Source: UMGS75 sp963648435 (lineage in GTDB: Bacteria; Bacillota_I; Bacilli_A; ML615J-28; CAG-313). Taken from it: DNA of 64,000 nt. How positions within the stretch are numbered: the first letter of the stretch is position 1; each line of letters begins with the position of its first letter. A model generated the notes under the pieces. The model was not told where the DNA came from. It saw only the letters and a list, made by a program, of their open reading frames with translations, and did not search any database. Positions 9,213 through 16,849 of the stretch are shown here, one piece after another. A program made the position numbers and the translations under genes. The stretch covers positions 62,001 through 126,000 of the forward strand of contig CAVJDT010000001.1 of assembly GCA_963648435.1 (NCBI GenBank). Direction: 5' to 3'.

Positions 9213-9517
9213 AAATTGATAATGACGGAAGGTATGTTAAAAGTTTTATGGCATTCTTTTTCCATACAAATAAGACGTGGTTGTTTTAAAAAAAGGATTA
9301 CAGGCTTTCCAGAGAAATTGGAATGTTTAATTTTTCTAACATAATAAGCATGAATATGGTTATTTGTGGAACCACAATTGGGACATCCATATTCAGTAAG
9401 TTTAGGGGAGATTTCAGCATAAATTTCAATGCATTTGTCAAGTATACGAATATCATTAATAATAATGTTATCTTCTTGAATTTTTAGTAGTTGTGGTATA
9501 TAATCATAATTAGTCAT
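9195..9517 (-). pseudogene. ISL3-family transposase, N-terminal fragment
   Basis: About 108 residues look like the start of an ISL3 transposase: CPNCGS and CMEKECHKTF give the zinc-binding Cys pairs, separated by VRKIKHSNFSGKPVILFLKQPR, the typical segment of this zinc-ribbon domain. The reading frame then runs out into antisense of the YhcG fragment, so the catalytic DDE part is gone. The start at 9517 is preceded by a good ribosome binding site. This is a remnant left by an insertion followed by deletion. Confidence 0.75.
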
Positions 9518-9580
9518 AAAGCTCCTTTCCGGTATTTTTGAGCAAAAATATTATATAAGAAAAACTTTATGATGTAAAGC

Positions 9581-9612
9581 AAAAAACCATATCTTCATAG
9601 GTATGGTTTTTT
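9581..9612. terminator. Bidirectional intrinsic terminator
   Basis: AAAAAACCATA and TATGGTTTTTT form an 11-bp stem with A- and T-runs, upstream of the ISL3 fragment and downstream of the AlbA_2 gene, which points left. Confidence 0.75.
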
Positions 9613-9695
9613 CACACAAAAAATAGTTCATCACACAAAAAAACAAGAAATGTTGAAGACCTTGAAATATCCTTTTTATTTTAAGTAAAGTGTTG

Positions 9696-11102
9696 CTATT
9701 TCAAAATTTCCCAATAACCTGTTTTATTTGAACCTTCTCTTTTAATATAACCGAGAAGTTTTAATTTTGAAATATTATTATCAATAGATGTTTTTCCTAG
9801 ATTACAAAGTGTGGATAGTTGTGGTTTAGTAATGTTGGGGTTGTTTTTTATTTCAGCTAAAACTTTTATTTGTGATGAATTTAAAGTTTTATCACCCACT
9901 TTATCACCCACTTTATCACCCACTTTATCACCCACATTTTTATCTAACTCATTAATTCTTGTGAAAGGAATAGTAACAATTATAGAATTATCATTAATTT
10001 CAATAGATTTCTTTGAGTATTTGGATATAATAATTGGAACACCTCGACCAGTTTTTTCACTTATATGTAATTGCAAAAATAATTCAGATAATTTATCATT
10101 TACGGGTATAGAATGACCTTCATAAAAACCATTAATGGTTTGAAGTGGAGCAAGAGTTCCTCTAGATAAGATTTCAATTCTATTTGAATATACTGTAATC
10201 ATTGGCTCATTTAAATTTATCCATTCGTTATGTAAAAAAGCATTAATTATTGCTTCTCTAAATGCATCAAAGTCAAATAGCATAATTTCTTCTCTTTCCA
10301 TAATACGGTTGGTTTCATTTGCTTGAGGAACATTTAGAACTTCACCATATGTTAAAACTTCATTTAATGAGAATAACAAACACTTATATCCAAATTCTTT
10401 TACCGAATACATTTTTGAAGCTTTAGTTTTTCCATCAAATACTGCAACCCTAATTGGAACGTGTGAATTATCGGAAAGAAGTTGTGCCATTATGTTGAAT
10501 TTATTGTCTTTAGTTAAAAGGTGAAGGTTTTTTAGAAATGTTGCATCATTTAAAAAGATATTCTTAGAGGCGTAGTACGTTTTCAATTGATTGAAAGTTA
10601 AATCTTGGTATTCACTTTCTTTTGTATTAATAGTTGAAATTCCAAAAGTTAAAGCTGAAAATAAATATGCTTCTCTTTCAGGGTATTTTCTGATATTTTC
10701 TTTGCTTGAGCCAATTCGAATGTATCGAATATCTTTATAAGCTGTAGGTACAATTTTCGCTGCTGGAATAGTAAGTAAAACTATTCTTTTATTGTCGATT
10801 TCAGTTTCTTGAAAGTAAAAGCCAATACTAGGATTTAAGTTTCTAGCTAGATAATGTTGTAATGGCTCGTTATTTATATCAATGTTATAATCAAATGAGG
10901 TTCCAACAATTTTATGAGTCGCATCATTTACCCCCCAAATCATATAAGCAAATGGTTTTCCTAAAATAGCAGCGCTATTAGATAATGAAGAAATATATTC
11001 ACCTAGTTGATCTTTTTCAAACCAATTTTCTTTTATTTCAAACCATTCTCTTTCACTTTCATAGGATAAACATTCATTAATAATTTCGTTTATGCTAAGC
11101 AT
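9696..11102 (-). CDS. AlbA_2-domain ATP-binding/HTH protein with GDKV repeats
   Basis: A 468-residue protein of the family often annotated as putative transcriptional regulator or ATP-binding protein. The N-terminal AlbA_2 (schlafen-like) domain covers about residues 1-120 (ESEREWFEIKENW, FAYMIWGVND). The middle has FREAIINAFLHNEW and a GRGVPIIISKY segment of the HATPase-like region. Near residue 385 comes VGDK repeated four times, then a winged helix (ITKPQLSTLCNLGKTSIDNNISKLKLLGYI). The start at 11102 follows AAAGGTGG; an upstream ATG in the same frame lies before that site. Probably a DNA-binding regulator; its target is unknown but may be its own promoter. Confidence 0.8.
   Translation of the reverse strand: MLSINEIINECLSYESEREWFEIKENWFEKDQLGEYISSLSNSAAILGKPFAYMIWGVNDATHKIVGTSFDYNIDINNEPLQHYLARNLNPSIGFYFQETEIDNKRIVLLTIPAAKIVPTAYKDIRYIRIGSSKENIRKYPEREAYLFSALTFGISTINTKESEYQDLTFNQLKTYYASKNIFLNDATFLKNLHLLTKDNKFNIMAQLLSDNSHVPIRVAVFDGKTKASKMYSVKEFGYKCLLFSLNEVLTYGEVLNVPQANETNRIMEREEIMLFDFDAFREAIINAFLHNEWINLNEPMITVYSNRIEILSRGTLAPLQTINGFYEGHSIPVNDKLSELFLQLHISEKTGRGVPIIISKYSKKSIEINDNSIIVTIPFTRINELDKNVGDKVGDKVGDKVGDKTLNSSQIKVLAEIKNNPNITKPQLSTLCNLGKTSIDNNISKLKLLGYIKREGSNKTGYWEILK
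9891..9935 (-). repeat. Tandem 12-bp repeat in the AlbA_2/HTH gene
   Basis: Four copies of ATCACCCACTTT (plus strand; the last copy diverges at its end) encode the GDKV repeats. The same 9-mer ATCACCCAC also occurs before the start codon (11106-11114) and, reversed, in the promoter (11141-11149). Confidence 0.9.
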
Positions 11103-11127
11103 TTTATCACCCACCTTTTCAATTAGT

Positions 11128-11156
11128 ATTATATCACAATGTGGGTGATATTTCAA
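11128..11156 (-). promoter_or_regulatory. Promoter and possible operator of the AlbA_2/HTH gene
   Basis: On the minus strand TTGAAA (11151-11156) and TATAAT (11128-11133) are 17 bases apart. Between them lies TATCAC-N7-GTGATA (11132-11150), a palindrome sharing GTGGGTGAT with the coding repeats. Confidence 0.6.
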
Positions 11157-11297
11157 CTAATTTAGTTAATTTATATAATAATATTATTATATGTGCTTTT
11201 GTTCTTATTATAATAGTTATTTAAATATATTATTATGAAATATGCTACTAGATATAAAAAAACATTTTGCATGACACAAAATGTTGATTTTTAATGA

Positions 11298-11385
11298 TGG
11301 TGCCAGTGGTCGGACTCGAACCGACACACCGTTATCGGGTACTGGATTTTGAGTCCAGCGCGTCTACCATTTCACCACACTGGCA
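11298..11385 (-). tRNA. tRNA-Leu (anticodon CAA)
   Basis: Reading the minus strand from 11385, the 7-bp acceptor stem TGCCAGT/ACTGGCA, D-loop GGTGAAATGGTAGACGCG, anticodon arm CTGGACTCAAAATCCAG with anticodon CAA, a long variable arm and TTCGAGTC are all present. CCA is encoded (11298-11300). The long variable arm and G-rich D-loop fit a class II leucine tRNA reading TTG. Confidence 0.97.
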
Positions 11386-11398
11386 TTACACCTTTAAT

Positions 11399-11427
11399 AT
11401 TATACATTATTTTTGGATTTTCCGCAA
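11399..11427 (-). promoter_or_regulatory. Promoter of tRNA-Leu
   Basis: On the minus strand TTGCGG and TATAAT are 17 bases apart, ending 14 bases upstream of the tRNA. Confidence 0.65.
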
Positions 11428-11510
11428 GTAATAAGTATAATTAGTTTATAATTGTAAAAATGAAAAAATATAAAGAAAGTTTATTGTAAGCGTTTTCTAT
11501 GATTTATTTG

Positions 11511-11549
11511 TTGCATTTTAAAAAATAATAAGTATAATAGAAGTATAAT
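11511..11549 (+). promoter_or_regulatory. Promoter of the attenuated transporter operon
   Basis: TTGCAT at 11511 and TATAAT at 11533 with 16-base spacer; a second TATAAT lies at 11544-11549. The leader peptide ORF follows. Confidence 0.6.
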
Positions 11550-11572
11550 AATGAAAGGAGAACTATGATACT

Positions 11573-11641
11573 ATGACTAAAAATACGGTTTGTTTATCTA
11601 ACCTTTATTATTATTACTATTTTCCAAGGATGTTTGTATAG
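11573..11641 (+). CDS. Leader peptide with five consecutive Tyr codons
   Basis: A 22-codon ORF behind AAAGGAG, with the core SNLYYYYYFPR: codons TAT TAT TAT TAC TAT at 11606-11620. Runs of one amino acid in a short leader ORF just before a terminator are the hallmark of amino-acid attenuation, as in the trp and his leaders. Scarcity of charged tRNA-Tyr would stall the ribosome here and change folding of the downstream RNA. The product itself is not expected to act. Confidence 0.8.
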   Translation: MTKNTVCLSNLYYYYYFPRMFV

Positions 11642-11673
11642 CCCCTTGGCCTTTTGGCGAGCGAAAATAGTGT

Positions 11674-11755
11674 GGTTATTACAACATCATATGTTTGGTA
11701 ATAACTACTAAAAATATTGTTATTTAGTGTTATTACCTTGTAATAGCATTTTTTT
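11674..11755 (+). promoter_or_regulatory. Tyrosine attenuator: alternating hairpins and terminator
   Basis: Four segments alternate: A GTTATTAC (11675-11682), B GTAATAAC (11698-11705), C TGTTATTAC (11728-11736) and D GTAATAGCA (11740-11748), then seven T. A:B plus C:D gives a terminator; B:C gives the antiterminator. A further CCAAGG/CCTTGG pairing (11624-11629 with 11645-11650) links the end of the leader ORF to the switch. This controls the transporter operon. Confidence 0.8.
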
Positions 11756-11791
11756 GATATTATAGTGGGAACACTTTAAAAAGGAGAAGTT

Positions 11792-12781
11792 ATGTTTAAA
11801 AAATTAGTTAAATGTTTATGTTTTATGTGTTTAGTTTTAGCAGTTACACTTTGTGTAAGTTGTAAAGGTAAAAGTGACAAGATTAAAGTTGGAATTATTA
11901 AATACACAACGGCGACGCCACTTGATGCCGCAAGATCTGGCATTATTGAGGGATTAAAAGAAGCAGGATATGTAGATAAAGAAAATATTGAAATTATTGA
12001 CTTTAACTGTTTACAAAGTGCAGATACTATGTCTCAAAATGTTAAAAGTGCAATTAGAAGCTGTGATATTATTTTTGCGATTGCAACACCAGTTGCTCAA
12101 GCATTAGCTAAAGAAATGGCTAAACAAGGGGTTAAAACTCCAGTCTTATTCACGGCGGTTACCGACCCTGTGGCATCAGGAATTATTGCAAGTGATACTA
12201 AACCTGGTGTTACTATTTCTGGTACTAGTGATATGAATCCGGTAGCTGAACAAATTGCTCTTGCCTTAGAACTAAATAGTAGTGCTAAGAAAATTGGTTT
12301 TATTTATACAACTACTGAAGATAATTCACGTGTTCAACTTGAACTTGCCCGTAAAAAAGCATCTGAATTAGGTCTTGAAATTGTTGCTCAAGGCGTAAGT
12401 AGTGCAACTGAACTTCAAACCGCAACAAAAAGTTTGATAAATGACGGAGTTGATGCTATTTATTTACCTACCGATAATAATGTAAGTGAAAATGCGGGGG
12501 TAGTTATCAATGAAGCTAATTTAAATGGTATCCCTACAATTTGTGGTGAATCTACTTTCTTAGATAAAGGTGGAACCATCACATTAGGTATTGATTATAC
12601 AGAACTTGGCAAACTTACGGGTAAAATGGGGGCCGATGTTCTTGCGGGGAAAGTTCAAATTGAAGAACTCGCGGTTGGAAGATTAACTGATTTTGAGTTA
12701 ATTATTAACGTTACCGAAGCAACTAAAAGTAATATTACAATTAGTGAAGAATTAAAATCAAAAGCAAATGAAATAAGATAA
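11792..12781 (+). CDS. ABC transporter substrate-binding lipoprotein, probably for tyrosine/aromatic amino acids
   Basis: A 329-residue protein of the ABC_sub_bind family (TrpX-like). The N-terminus has a lipoprotein signal peptide with lipobox-like LCVSC (Cys 24), so the protein should be anchored outside the membrane. The two lobes show IKVGIIKYTTATPLDAARSGI and the Gly/Asn-rich hinge segments of periplasmic binding proteins. It is followed at 16 bases by the permease and then the ATPase. The family is linked to tryptophan or other hydrophobic amino acids; the tyrosine leader upstream points to tyrosine here, which is inference. Confidence 0.85.
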   Translation: MFKKLVKCLCFMCLVLAVTLCVSCKGKSDKIKVGIIKYTTATPLDAARSGIIEGLKEAGYVDKENIEIIDFNCLQSADTMSQNVKSAIRSCDIIFAIATPVAQALAKEMAKQGVKTPVLFTAVTDPVASGIIASDTKPGVTISGTSDMNPVAEQIALALELNSSAKKIGFIYTTTEDNSRVQLELARKKASELGLEIVAQGVSSATELQTATKSLINDGVDAIYLPTDNNVSENAGVVINEANLNGIPTICGESTFLDKGGTITLGIDYTELGKLTGKMGADVLAGKVQIEELAVGRLTDFELIINVTEATKSNITISEELKSKANEIR

Positions 12782-12797
12782 AGAAAGGAAGATGTTT

Positions 12798-13784
12798 GTG
12801 TTAGATATAGATCTAGGATTTACCATTGAAAGTGGATTACAACAAGGAATAATTTGGGGAATACTAGTAATAGGTGTTTATATTTCGTTTAGAATATTAG
12901 ATTTTGCAGATTTAAGTATTGAAGGTACATTTCCCCTAGGTGCATGTATTTCAGCTCTTTTAATCTTTAAAGGTTGGAATCCCTTTCAAGCCATTTATAT
13001 GTCGTTTCTTGCGGGACTCCTTGCAGGGCTTTTAACAGGCGTTCTTCATGCTAAATTAAAAATTCCCGCAATTCTTTCAGGAATTATTACAATGACCGCG
13101 TTATCATCACTTAATTTGGTAATTTTAGGTTTAAGTCTAACTAATCGAAGTAATGGCAGTAATGCGGCTGCATCACTTCCAATTGATAATGACATATTTA
13201 CTTTAGTATTTAAACAAACAAGTGGATTATTTGAAAAAATGGGAATTGTCCAAAAAGATGCTATAACAATTGTGACAATTGGTGTTAGTGCGATTTTCTT
13301 AGCTTTAGTTGCCTTTGGCGTATACTGGTTATTTGGTACCGAAATAGGCATGAACTTAAGGGCAACTGGTAATAATCCTAAAATGGCTAGAGCTCAAGGC
13401 ATCAATACAGATGCAATGATAATTTTAGGTTTAATGCTTAGTAATGGCCTAATTGCCTTAAGTGGAGCCTTATTTGCACAAAGCTATGGAACTGCGCAAA
13501 CTGAAAGTGGAAGAGGAGCAATTGTTATTGGCCTTGCTGCGATCATTCTTGGCGAAATAATTTTTGGTAGGAAACGTAGTTTTAAAGTGTCACTAATTTC
13601 AATTATTGTAGGTTCAATTATCTTTTTCTTCATAAAAGCACTTGCAATTGAATTAAAAGTTGAACATTATTTAAATTTAATTATTGCAATTATGATAGCC
13701 TTTATTTTAGCATTACCATTATTAAAAGGAAAAATTAAGTTTAAGAGAAAAACTAAGGAGGAAACAAGTAATGTTAGAGATTAA
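12798..13784 (+). CDS. ABC transporter permease (TrpY-like)
   Basis: A roughly 328-residue membrane protein of the branched-chain-permease-like family with about eight hydrophobic segments, including the conserved LGVYISFRILDFADLSIEG-like start and NLRATGNNPKMARAQGI, the coupling loop that contacts the ATPase. I placed the start at GTG 12798 because AAGGAAG lies seven bases before it; an ATG at 12792 is nearly fused to that site. It forms the membrane channel for the lipoprotein upstream. Its end overlaps the ATPase gene by 14 bases. Confidence 0.85.
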   Translation: MLDIDLGFTIESGLQQGIIWGILVIGVYISFRILDFADLSIEGTFPLGACISALLIFKGWNPFQAIYMSFLAGLLAGLLTGVLHAKLKIPAILSGIITMTALSSLNLVILGLSLTNRSNGSNAAASLPIDNDIFTLVFKQTSGLFEKMGIVQKDAITIVTIGVSAIFLALVAFGVYWLFGTEIGMNLRATGNNPKMARAQGINTDAMIILGLMLSNGLIALSGALFAQSYGTAQTESGRGAIVIGLAAIILGEIIFGRKRSFKVSLISIIVGSIIFFFIKALAIELKVEHYLNLIIAIMIAFILALPLLKGKIKFKRKTKEETSNVRD

Positions 13785-14562
13785 AAACGTTACAAAAATA
13801 TTCAACAAGGATGAAGGTGTTGAAAATCAAAAGATTGCCCTCGATAATATTTGCTTAAAAATTGATAATGGCGATTTTGTGACTATTATTGGTGGTAATG
13901 GTAGTGGTAAAAGTACTTTAATGAATATTATATCAGGAGTCTTTTTACCTGATTGTGGTTGTATTTTAATTGATAGCGTGGATGTTACCAAAATGAGTGA
14001 AAATAAAAGAGCTGCGTATTTAGGACGAGTTTTTCAAGATCCTAATGTAGGAACGGCCCCTAATATGTCGATTCTTGAAAATTTAGAAATTGCTTCCCGC
14101 CGTGGTAAAGTAAGTACACTTAAATGGGGATTCAAAAAAGAAAATAATGAGCGTTTTGTAAAAGCTTTAAAGGAACTTAATTTAGGACTAGAAGACAGAA
14201 TGACTCAAAAAGTAGGCCTTTTATCGGGAGGACAGCGTCAAGCCGTAACCTTAATTATGGCCACTCTTAATGAACCTAAGGTATTACTACTTGATGAGCA
14301 TACTGCAGCCCTTGACCCAAGAACCGCGAAAAAGGTGCTTGACTTAACTAAAGATGTGGTAACCAAAAATCATTTAACCACTTTAATGATAACCCATAAT
14401 ATGCGTGATGCCCTTAAATATGGAAATAGGCTTATTATGCTTAGTGATGGTCATATTATTTTAGATGTTAAAGGTGAAGAAAAAGAAAAATTAACAATTG
14501 AAGATTTATTACAAAAGTTTGAATTAAATGGGGCTTCTATATCTGATAAAATGTTATTTTGA
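13771..14562 (+). CDS. ABC transporter ATP-binding protein (TrpZ-like)
   Basis: A 263-residue ATPase with Walker A GGNGSGKST, Q-loop VFQDP, signature LLSGGQRQA, Walker B VLLLDEH, and switch His in MITHN. It powers import by the preceding permease. The ATG follows AAGGAGG and overlaps the permease gene. The HT in DEHTAALD rather than DEPT/DEAT is a recognised feature of this branch. A terminator follows, closing the three-gene operon. Confidence 0.92.
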   Translation: MLEIKNVTKIFNKDEGVENQKIALDNICLKIDNGDFVTIIGGNGSGKSTLMNIISGVFLPDCGCILIDSVDVTKMSENKRAAYLGRVFQDPNVGTAPNMSILENLEIASRRGKVSTLKWGFKKENNERFVKALKELNLGLEDRMTQKVGLLSGGQRQAVTLIMATLNEPKVLLLDEHTAALDPRTAKKVLDLTKDVVTKNHLTTLMITHNMRDALKYGNRLIMLSDGHIILDVKGEEKEKLTIEDLLQKFELNGASISDKMLF

Positions 14563-14567
14563 AAATT

Positions 14568-14603
14568 ACTTTACAGTAGGTAAAACTATTGTAAAGTTTT
14601 TTT
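14568..14603 (+). terminator. Intrinsic terminator of the transporter operon
   Basis: ACTTTACA and TGTAAAGT form an 8-bp stem followed by six T. Confidence 0.8.
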
Positions 14604-14612
14604 GTCAATTGC

Positions 14613-14666
14613 TTGCAAAAAAAATAAAAATAAGTATAATATTAATTAGTTTTAAAACTAATTAAT
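14613..14666 (+). promoter_or_regulatory. Promoter and perfect palindromic operator of the MarR-ABC exporter operon
   Basis: TTGCAA (14613) and TATAAT (14635-14640) precede a perfect 26-bp palindrome at 14641-14666 with centre TTTTAAAA and arms ATTAATTAG. It directly abuts the -10 box and covers the expected transcription start, the usual arrangement for MarR autorepression. Confidence 0.75.
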
Positions 14667-14682
14667 ATTAATGGAGGTATGT

Positions 14683-15132
14683 ATGCAAGAAAAAAAGAAT
14701 ATTTTGATGCTTATTGCGGATGTACAAAAGATTTTTCATAATCATATGCGCAAAGTATCAGATGAAAATAACATTAATAGTTGTTATCGCCCGATTGTTT
14801 TCTTTTTAGCCCATCATGATGGGATGACTCAACTTGATATTGTTAAAAAAACAAGATTAAAGGCTCCAACTATAAGTTTGGCTCTTAAGAAAATGGAACA
14901 AGAAGGACTAGTAAAAAGAGTAATTGATGAAAATGATGCAAGAAAAGTATGCGTTTATTTCACTGATAAAGGACGTAGTTATGATGATAAAATGCGTTTA
15001 CTTGTGAAAGAAGCAGAAAATCAAATATTAAGTAAAATTGATGAAAATGATAAAATAGAATTAGAAAGAGTCTTGAACAAACTAATCGATGTTATGTGTC
15101 AAGAGTTTGGTGAATATAATGAAGATATTTAA
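14683..15132 (+). CDS. MarR-family regulator of the exporter operon
   Basis: Winged-helix protein of 149 residues with the MarR core: DGMTQLDIVKKTRLKAPTIS (recognition helix), then DENDARKVCVYFTDKG as the wing. The start at 14683 follows GGAGG by five bases; an ATG at 14671 overlaps that site. It overlaps the next ABC gene by 14 bases. The family usually represses a linked drug exporter until a ligand binds, which fits this operon. Operator: the 26-bp palindrome upstream. Confidence 0.9.
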   Translation: MQEKKNILMLIADVQKIFHNHMRKVSDENNINSCYRPIVFFLAHHDGMTQLDIVKKTRLKAPTISLALKKMEQEGLVKRVIDENDARKVCVYFTDKGRSYDDKMRLLVKEAENQILSKIDENDKIELERVLNKLIDVMCQEFGEYNEDI

Positions 15133-16849
15133 ATATTTGAAACCATATATTTTATTTGCAATCCTCGCTCCTGTAACGATGATTGGAGAAGTACTAATGG
15201 ATTTATTCTTACCAACAACAATGTCAAAAATTGTTGACGTAGGACTTGGAGAAGGAAAAACAAGTGTAATTTTAACTTCAGGGTTACTAATGCTTGCATT
15301 TACGGTAGTTGGGGGAATTTGTGGATTTGCCTCAGCCGGTTTTGCTTCTGCCGCATCTCAAGGTTTCGCTGATGACCTTAGAAGGGATTGTTTTAAGAAA
15401 ATAATGAATTTATCTTTTCAACAAACGGATCAATTTTCAACCGGTTCCCTTGTAACTAGAATCACTAATGATATTGATTTAGTAAGAAATCTAGTATCAA
15501 TGTCTGTAAGAATGATTGTTCGTACGCTTATTCAGTTTATTGGAGGGATTATCTTTTTGCTTTTAATAAGCCCTAGTTTTGGTTATATTTTATTAATTGC
15601 TTTTCCGGTTATTATTGCTATAATTATTCTATTTATATGGAAAGTTTCCCCAATGTTTTTAAAAGTACAACTAAAATTAGATGATGTTAATAGTGTAGTT
15701 CAAGAAAATGTTGGTGGGGCAAGAGTTGTAAAAGCATATAACCGCGAAGAATATGAAAAAATGCGTTTTGATGATGCTAATACAAGTTTATGTATGACTA
15801 ATTTAAAAGTCCAAAAGATTATGGCATATATTACTCCAGTTGTATCAATTGTTGTTTATGCGGCAGTCGTAATAGTTATTTATGTTGGCGGTAAAAATGT
15901 AATTTTAGGAAGTGGCTTAACAGTTGGTAATGTAATGTCTTCTATTACTTATATTAGTCAAATCTTAATGTCACTTATGATGTTTGGAATGATGTTTCAA
16001 TCGATTACTAGAGCTAGTGCTAGTATTAAGCGAATCAATGAAATTTTAGAAGCCGCAACCGTAATTGATAATGGTACTAAAGAACTAGAAGATGTAAAAG
16101 GATATGTTAAATTTAATAATGTTACTTTTAGATACCCAGAAACGAGTGGTGAACCTACATTAAAAAATATTAATATAACCGTAAAACCTGGTGAAACACT
16201 TGCAATTTTAGGGGCTACTGGATCTGGTAAGAGTACAATGGTTAATTTGATTCCAAGATTTTACGATGTTAGTGAGGGTGAAATAGATTTAGATGGTATT
16301 AATATCAAAGAATTTACTCTCCACAATTTACGTGAGAATATTGGGGTAGTTTTTCAAAAAACCGAACTATTTACAGGAACAATTGAAGAAAACATCAAAT
16401 GGGGAAATGGTAATGCCACAAAAGAAGAAGTAATTGAAGCATGTAAAATAGTCCAAGCTGATGATTTTATTACAAGTTTTAAAGATGGTTATGATACAAT
16501 TATTGGTGAAAAAGGATCATCACTATCAGGAGGACAAAAACAACGACTCGCGATTGCAAGAGCAATTGTTAAAAAACCTAAAGTTTTAATTTTTGATGAT
16601 GCAACTAGTGCCTTAGACTTAAAAACGGAAGCTCTTTTATATAAGGCTTTAAGAGAAAATCTTAAAGATACAACTATTTTTTTAGTTGCACAGCGGGTAG
16701 CAAGTGCAAAAGGGGCTACTAAAATCATGGTTCTAGATGATGGTAAAATATCGGCTATAGGTACTAACGATCAATTATTAAAAACTTCTAAAATCTATCA
16801 AGATATCTATAACTCGCAATTAAAACAAGATGAGGTGGTGAAATTATGA
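15119..16849 (+). CDS. ABC exporter subunit with degenerate catalytic site
   Basis: A 576-residue half-transporter: six transmembrane helices (about residues 1-320) fused to an ATPase. Walker A is GATGSGKST and the signature is SLSGGQKQR. Walker B reads VLIFDDATSALD: the catalytic Glu is Asp, a hallmark of the degenerate site in heterodimeric exporters of the BmrC/BmrD or TM287/288 type. The switch His is replaced in FLVAQRVAS, supporting this. The start at 15119 lies within the marR gene; the frame is open further upstream. It pairs with the next gene, which starts four bases before this stop. Confidence 0.9.
   Translation: MKIFKYLKPYILFAILAPVTMIGEVLMDLFLPTTMSKIVDVGLGEGKTSVILTSGLLMLAFTVVGGICGFASAGFASAASQGFADDLRRDCFKKIMNLSFQQTDQFSTGSLVTRITNDIDLVRNLVSMSVRMIVRTLIQFIGGIIFLLLISPSFGYILLIAFPVIIAIIILFIWKVSPMFLKVQLKLDDVNSVVQENVGGARVVKAYNREEYEKMRFDDANTSLCMTNLKVQKIMAYITPVVSIVVYAAVVIVIYVGGKNVILGSGLTVGNVMSSITYISQILMSLMMFGMMFQSITRASASIKRINEILEAATVIDNGTKELEDVKGYVKFNNVTFRYPETSGEPTLKNINITVKPGETLAILGATGSGKSTMVNLIPRFYDVSEGEIDLDGINIKEFTLHNLRENIGVVFQKTELFTGTIEENIKWGNGNATKEEVIEACKIVQADDFITSFKDGYDTIIGEKGSSLSGGQKQRLAIARAIVKKPKVLIFDDATSALDLKTEALLYKALRENLKDTTIFLVAQRVASAKGATKIMVLDDGKISAIGTNDQLLKTSKIYQDIYNSQLKQDEVVKL

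Noticed and set aside
9888..9940. CRISPR-like array
   Set aside because: The 12-bp units are tandem without spacers and encode GDKV; no Cas genes occur in the window.
11565..11755. T-box leader upstream of the ABC transporter
   Set aside because: The conserved T-box sequence and specifier loop are absent; the leader ORF with Tyr run explains the region better.
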